A stretch of DNA of 59,290 bases. It comes from Rhizaria sp. SCN 62-66 (Eukaryota; Rhizaria, unplaced). The stretch is taken from assembly GCA_001724265.1 (NCBI GenBank), contig MEDY01000162.1:1-59290 (forward strand), read 5' to 3'. The notes under the pieces are model-generated. The model did not search any database. It saw only the letters and a program-made list of their open reading frames with translations, and had not been told where the DNA came from. A program made the translations under genes and the position numbers. Below, in pieces: positions 54,601-59,290 of the stretch (position 1 is the first letter of the stretch; every line of letters starts with the position of its first letter).

Positions 54601-55734
54601 GTGCAGCGCGGGCGCGGCGGCCTCCGCGCGCGGCCGGCGCACGCGCACGCCGGTGAGTGCGGCGCCCGCCGTGGCCGCGGGCACGATCAGCGTGAGGACG
54701 CTCTCGCAGGGCAGCCACGCGCACGCGCAGTCTTCGCCGCTGCAGCGCGCGCTGCGGGCCTCGCCAGACCAGCGGGAGAGCGGGCACGCGCCGGGGAGCT
54801 TGTTTCCTGTCTTCTTGTTGTCCGGTCCCGGCTTCTTGTCGTCGCGGCCGCGTTTTCCTGTCCCTTTGGCGGCCTTGCCACCGTCCCTGTCCGACATTGA
54901 GACCGAGGCCGCGCTGCGCAGGGGCGCGTAAGCGCAGGGGAAGTCGAGCCGGCCACGCGCGTCACCGCTGAGGCTCGACGCGCCCGAGGCGCGCACCTCC
55001 AGCGCGGGCTCACCGAAGTACTCTGCCCGCTCCGCGCGCTCTGCCGCTTTCGAGTCACCAGTGTCACCGGTTCCTGCGCCTGGGCCGGAGCCGGCTCCGG
55101 AGCGGCCGAGCCGCACCTGGAGGGACTCGAGCAGCGGCAGCGGGAGTGTGGCACCCGATGCGGCCTCGGCGGCCACGCGCGCGGTGCGCAGCGCCGTCTG
55201 CACTTCGAGCTCATCGCAGGTCAACATATGCACGAGATACATGCGAGTGCGCTCAGCGAACGACGGCAGCGCGAGTCCGCCTCCACCAGCCGCGAGGCTG
55301 GGGCACTGGTGCTCGCGGAGAGTCTGGCGCAGCGCGGCGGCAAACAGATCGGCGCTGGGAAGCGCGAAGTCGACTTCGGGCAGGGCGATCGTGGTCGCTG
55401 CGGAAAAAAAAAGGAGGGTGATGCGTAGATGCGATTGTGGTGAGATTAATTTTTTATAATTTCTTGGTTGGAACTGCCGGTTTAAACGTAATATTTCAAC
55501 TGCTTATAATATATACGTTTCAATACTCCGGGAGAAAAAAAGCCTATATTCAAATTGTTGACATTTGTGGGGTGATTTTGGCTCAGCAGGCTCGGCGCGC
55601 TACGTACCTCGAGCAGCGGTTGGAGGGATAATGGCTTTCGGAGGCTCTACATTCTCTTGAGGTACGCCAACGGCGTTTGCGTTGGGAACTTGTGCCCGGT
55701 TGGGACGCTATCCTCGTATGGATCGATTCAACAT
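48666..55734 (-). CDS. Superfamily 1 helicase of the UPF1/SEN1 type, 2242 residues, with in-frame TAG codons
   Basis: Three exons: 55734-55608, 55397-48982 and 48851-48666 (donors GTACGT twice, phases agree), ending in TAA. Walker A is at about residue 1180 (VIQGPPGTGKTQT), the DEAS box at about 1783 (LVIVDEASQAPER), motif III at about 1873 (FVGDHCQLPPI), QHRM at about 1950, motif V VNSVDAYQGHEKDLMIMSMVR at about 2145, and motif VI RRRMNVSLTRARRGLIII, which spans the last splice junction. The N-terminal half is Ala-rich with Cys clusters and no recognised domain. These helicases unwind RNA or RNA-DNA in decay, termination or antiviral RNA pathways; which one is unknown. TAG codons lie at 50791-50793 (between motifs I and II) and 49417-49419 (between motifs III and V), with a probable one at 55708-55710 in exon 1. 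Stopping at either core TAG would destroy the motor, so UAG is best read as sense. Confidence 0.85.
49417..49419 (-). other. In-frame TAG between helicase motifs III and V
   Basis: Reads Lys-Arg-Thr-Val-TAG-Asn-Gly-Leu-Cys, followed 18 codons later by the SWVNHAEA block that SF1 helicases conserve before motif V. Confidence 0.87.
50791..50793 (-). other. In-frame TAG between helicase motifs I and II
   Basis: Reads Pro-Ala-Lys-Ser-TAG-Leu-Ala-Thr. It joins the Walker A exon region to the DEAS box region in one frame with no other stop. Confidence 0.85.
55708..55710 (-). other. Probable in-frame TAG in helicase exon 1
   Basis: Lies nine codons after the ATG at 55734 in the only frame that joins exon 2 in phase. 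If exon 1 instead begins at an acceptor ending in this TAG, it would not be coding. Confidence 0.55.
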
Positions 55735-56426
55735 GAGGTTGAAAACGTGGGTTTAGTTCAAAAATGCTTACGCACGAACCAACACACTGACGCAATTGGA
55801 GGTCGTGATGAAGAAGAGAGAATTGTGAGATGAAATCAAGAGAAAGCATATTTAAAATATTTGTGAACAACTGTAAACAAATATTTGTGCTTGCTTTTGA
55901 CAGATTTGATGCACTAACATGGACATATCATGGCCTAGAACCTGCTGAATATCGTTTGGTTACTCCCTGGGCCAGTTTGTGGTTGCGCAAAAAAAGGGGA
56001 CGCAGTGCTGACCACAAAAGCACAATACTTACTGTACTAATAGAGTATGAACTTGGAATGCAGCAAATGATAGAAACAAATAGCAAACTAAACTAAAGTT
56101 GTAATAAAGTAACTTTAATGAACGGAAAAACGACTTTGGTCAACAGGAAGTGAGAAAACGACTGTAGCAAGAAGATTGCCGTGTTGCACTTGCTTACTGT
56201 TCGAGCCGTTCGTGGTCCAGAGTGAGCCTTAAACATTATGGTCATGAATATAATATAGCGTTACATATGTATTTCGAATAATTACCCTCACATCACCAAT
56301 AAGAACAACAAACAATCACAACAAGCGAGAAAGAGAGAGAGCTCAAATAACGCGCTAACTAATTCTCACCATGGTCATCTTGGTCACACCTCGAAAGCAG
56401 CCAGTGCTGCAGCAGCGGCGGCAGGC
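55735..56426. other. Intergenic spacer between co-oriented minus-strand genes
   Basis: AT-rich sequence that should hold the helicase promoter and the 3' UTR of the acyl-CoA dehydrogenase gene. Short open frames with no protein-like features. No RNA gene recognised. Confidence 0.5.
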
Positions 56427-58587
56427 TTAGAGGTGCGTGGCGTACTTGATGGCCTGCTTCATGCCCAGGTCGAGCATGATCTCGCTGGAGCCGGCGGGAA
56501 CCTTGTAGGCGACGAACTCGCGGTTGAGGCGCTCGACCTTGGAGCCGGAGCCGGTACGCGTGTAGCCCGCGCCGCCGAAGATCTGCACCGCCTCGCTCGC
56601 GCAAAACTGGAACATCGTCGTCGCCTGCGCCTTAAGCAGCGCGATGGGCCCGCCCAGGCGCACGACCTGCTCCGAGTACGGCAGCGTCTTCATCTGGTAG
56701 GTCACCAGCTCCAGCTGCGCCTGCGTCGCCTCGACCTAATGAACAGAACAAACAAAATGACAAAAAGCAACAAAATAGGCATATAAATGAGTGAAATAAC
56801 ACATGAACGTAAGAGAGTATGTAAATAGTCCAAATACATCAAGATTACGTGAAAAAATCATTCATGAGTCCATATTGTAAACATTAAAGCGTAAAAGAAA
56901 GCGGTGTTCTTTGTGTGAAAAGAAGCCGTACCTGACGGGCCATGTCGGCGAGCTTGGCGCGGATGACAGGGTGGTCGATGAGGCGCTTGCCGAAGGTCTT
57001 GCGCTTGAAGGCGTGCTTCATGGCCTCCTCGACGCAGACGCGGGCGAAGCGCACGCATTGGACGACGACGCCCCAGCGCTCGTGGTTGAAGTTGTACATG
57101 ATGCACTTAAAGCCCTCGTTCTCGACGCCGATAACGTTCTCCACGGGAACCTTGACGTCCTCAAACGTCACGTAGGTTGTGCCGCTGGCCCACACACCGC
57201 CGCACTTCATCTGCTGGCACTGGACGCCCGCGGACGCGCGGTCCACGAGCAGGAGCGAGATGCCGCCCATGCCGGGGCCGCCGGTGCGAACGGCCACTGT
57301 AAAGTAGTCGGCGAAGATGCCGTTGGTGATCCACTTCTTCTCGCCGTTGACGGTGTAGAACTTGCCGCAGGGCGTCTTGACGGCCGTGGTGCGGATGCCC
57401 GCCACGTCGGAGCCAGCGTAGGGCTCTGTGATGGCGAGGCAGATGACCTTCTCGCCGCGCAGGCATTCGCCAGCGACGCGGTCGCGCAGCGCCTTGCCCG
57501 CGAAGTGGAAGAGCGGCGGCATGCCGATCTGGAGGCCCTCCATGATGCCCCAGACGACGCCGCCGGAGCCGGTGCGCGAGAGCTCGTCGAGCAGGATGAG
57601 CTCGTGGAAGACGTCGAACTCGGCCGGGGTCACGCCGCCGATGATCTTGTCGCCGACGTACTCGGCGGGCCAGGGGGGGCCGATAACGCCCGCGAGCCAG
57701 CCCGCCTCGGCGCATTTCTTGTGGATGCCCTTGGGCAGCTGGCGGTTCTCGTCCCACTGGTGCACGTAGGGCATCAGCTCCGCGTCCACGAACGCGCGCA
57801 TAGCCGCGCGGAAGCGGCGGTGCGAGTCATTGTAGTAGGGCGAGTTCCAGCCCTGGTACCAGGCCGGGTCGCCGTAGGGCACGAGGTCGCCGAAGGTGCC
57901 CGCCTTGGCGTTCTTAGCGGCGATGGCGGCACGCGCCGTCTCGCGCTGGGAGACGGCGCCAGCGATAGAGCCGATGACCAGGCCCGTGTACTTGGGCAGC
58001 ACGTGCTCGCCGTGCAGACTGAAGAACGTCTCTGTGACATCCTGGCCCGCCAGGCGCGTGATCACACCCGCGCCACCGGGGCTGCGAGGCCGCGCGAAAA
58101 AGAACAGAAACGAAACGGAAGCAAAGTTGAAATGAGTTAACATCGGCGGAGCACTTCAGGGGGGTTGGGGAATGAGAAATCAAGTTGTACGAAGATGAAT
58201 GCAAAAATTTCGTGTTAACGTACTGGATGGCGGAGAACTTAGTGAGGTCGAAAACCTGAACGGTAAAGCAGGGCACGAAGTTGAAGAAAGTGCGGAACGA
58301 GTTGAAGCGAAGGGAAGTAGGGTGAGCGCTCAAGAAGGCCAAAACAAAGTACAAAGAGACATGATAGTCGCAACCAAGCGTGCTAAAGTGTGTCTGATAT
58401 TTAGGACTACATGGACATAAAGATGATATGCATGGAGATAAACATGGACAGAGGCAAGCATGAAGATAAGAAAGGAGCTGAAGAAGCGGTTCCGTACCTT
58501 GCCATCAATGATGACCCAGCAGTCGGCGGCGGTATTGTGCTTCGCAACTTCCTCGACGGTAAAAGTCTTAAGAACCTTTTGAGCCAT
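56427..58587 (-). CDS. Cytochrome b5 - acyl-CoA dehydrogenase fusion protein
   Basis: Four exons: 58587-58498, 58255-58224, 58081-56932 and 56735-56427 (donors GTACGG, GTACGT, GTACGG; all phases agree), 526 aa ending in TAA. The cytochrome b5 heme domain is reconstructed across three exons: TVEEVAKHNTAADCWVIIDG, KVFDLTKFSAI, then HPGGAGV with the axial His, and a second His in SLHGEHVLPKY. The acyl-CoA dehydrogenase domain starts near residue 125, with ICLAITEPYAGSDVAGI and KKWITNGIFADYF for FAD and substrate, then ERWGVVVQCVRFARVCVEEA and AVQIFGGAGYTRT. It would oxidise an acyl-CoA with electrons possibly passed through the fused b5. Such fusions are known in fungi and some protists. No targeting peptide or C-terminal SKL is obvious. 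Confidence 0.92.
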
Positions 58588-59071
58588 TGCAAACAAGTTT
58601 TGTCGCAAAAGACGAACAGTAGGTGTGTCTTCAAGACACTCAAAGTCGGCAGGTCGATCTGATGTGTGGGCCCAGTCGCCACTCACTGCCGCCGCTGCCG
58701 CATCCGGAAGCTGGACCGAAAAAAGCGTCCGCACCGCGACCGTGGAGGCTCGCAGCTTTCTTGAGTTGGCTTTCCGAAGGAAATACGATGTCATCTGGAC
58801 GTGTATGCGCGATGTAGATACTTTGAATAATTGTCAGGACTTCTGTTCTGTGGGAATGTATTATTGCGCATGGTGATTGGCCGCACCGTTGGCATAAGAA
58901 ACGCGACTTTGTGAAGCCAAGCGTCTTCATGCGCAACTCACATCGGGTTTGCTGCTTTCGTCCACGCTGTCTGGGCCTCCTCTACGTTTTTTACGTCTGT
59001 CTCTCTTTTGCCTTGACTCTTATATGTTTCTTGCATGTCCTTTTCTTTTGCCTTCTTTACCCGCTCTGCAG
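58588..59071. other. Divergent intergenic region (ACAD / eS7)
   Basis: Contains the upstream region of both genes. A pyrimidine-rich stretch (about 59004-59070) ending in ctctgcag directly before the eS7 ATG looks like a 3' splice site, implying a 5' UTR intron for the ribosomal protein gene. Confidence 0.55.
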
Positions 59072-59290
59072 ATGGCGTCCAACAAGGTTGTCAAGGCTAA
59101 CGGCAAGGCCGTCTCCTCGTTCGAGGAGTCCGTCGCGAAGGCGATGGTTGAGCTCCAGGAGACCCCTGAGCTCGCGGGCCTCAAGGCCCTCCACTTCTGC
59201 GCGGCCAAGGAGGTCGAGGTCGCTGGCGGCAAGAAGGCTGCTATCGTCTTCACCCCCTACCGCCTCCACAAGAAGTTCCAGGCCCTCCAG
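59072..59290 (+). CDS. RPS7: Ribosomal protein eS7 (40S subunit), 5' part only
   Basis: The frame opens M-A-S-N-K-V-V-K-A-N-G-K and runs off the window after 73 codons. Conserved blocks are FEESVAKAMVELQ, LKALHFCAAKEVEV, GGKKAAIVF and the TPYRLHKKFQALQ stretch, which correspond to the N-terminal third of eS7 (about 190 aa in most species). The product is a small-subunit ribosomal protein needed for pre-rRNA processing. The ATG follows a polypyrimidine-ctgcag acceptor directly, so translation starts at the first base of an exon, a common ribosomal-protein gene arrangement. Codon use is strongly GC-biased, as expected for high expression. Truncated by the window edge. Confidence 0.93.
   Translation, partial: MASNKVVKANGKAVSSFEESVAKAMVELQETPELAGLKALHFCAAKEVEVAGGKKAAIVFTPYRLHKKFQALQ

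Noticed and set aside
56911-58140. 409-codon plus-strand frame opposite the acyl-CoA dehydrogenase
   Set aside because: The conserved ACAD sequence is on the minus strand; the plus frame is a GC-bias shadow.
1-59290. Transposons, CRISPR arrays, tRNA or rRNA genes
   Set aside because: I looked for transposase motifs, long terminal or inverted repeats, spaced direct repeats and cloverleaf-like segments and saw none convincing. A tRNA scan and repeat search were not possible here.

Overview
This is a nuclear window from a free-standing eukaryotic protist genome, not a bacterial one. Coding exons are GC-rich and carry long Ala, Asn, Ser, Gln and acidic tracts. Introns and intergenic DNA are AT-rich. 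Spliceosomal introns are clear in at least nine genes, and the products are typical eukaryotic proteins. I cannot place the lineage from this window alone.

Layout, left to right. (1) 158-13181: an orphan family protein (+), the WD40 ribosome-biogenesis factor PWP1 (-), a mannose-6-phosphate-receptor-like membrane protein (+), a secreted protein with CCxxC motifs (-) and a secreted low-complexity protein (+). (2) 13492-26221: four minus-strand genes, namely a coiled-coil Ala-rich protein, an ARM-like protein sharing a C-terminal domain with the first gene, a small single-KH protein, and a Nudix hydrolase with a giant low-complexity extension. (3) 26692-37644: a large Ala-rich protein (+) and a 2064-residue low-complexity protein (-). 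(4) 38126-47732, all plus strand: a membrane J-domain protein, a Y-family DNA polymerase (iota/eta-like) and CCDC93. (5) 48666-58587, minus strand: a large UPF1/SEN1-like superfamily 1 helicase and a cytochrome b5-acyl-CoA dehydrogenase fusion. (6) From 59072: the start of ribosomal protein eS7. The genes are unrelated housekeeping and orphan loci; I see no operon-like logic or mobile element.

The main discovery candidate is the genetic code. Four unrelated genes (Y-family polymerase, KH protein, SF1 helicase, ARM-like protein) contain in-frame TAG codons inside otherwise intact, conserved reading frames. There are six firm and two probable sites. None of the 16 gene ends I could define uses TAG: I count seven TAA and nine TGA. 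In the polymerase the TAG replaces the nearly invariant Glu after the FYAQV motif, and in the KH domain it sits at a polar/acidic position. The simplest reading is that UAG is a sense codon, most likely Glu (Gln second), while UAA and UGA stay as stops.

Other patterns stand out. The 5' splice donor is mainly GTACG rather than GTAAGT. Short nucleotide words recur in exons in different reading frames. An identical 14-mer lies exactly 197 bp upstream of two minus-strand start codons. An imperfect tandem repeat with palindromic cores lies downstream of CCDC93.
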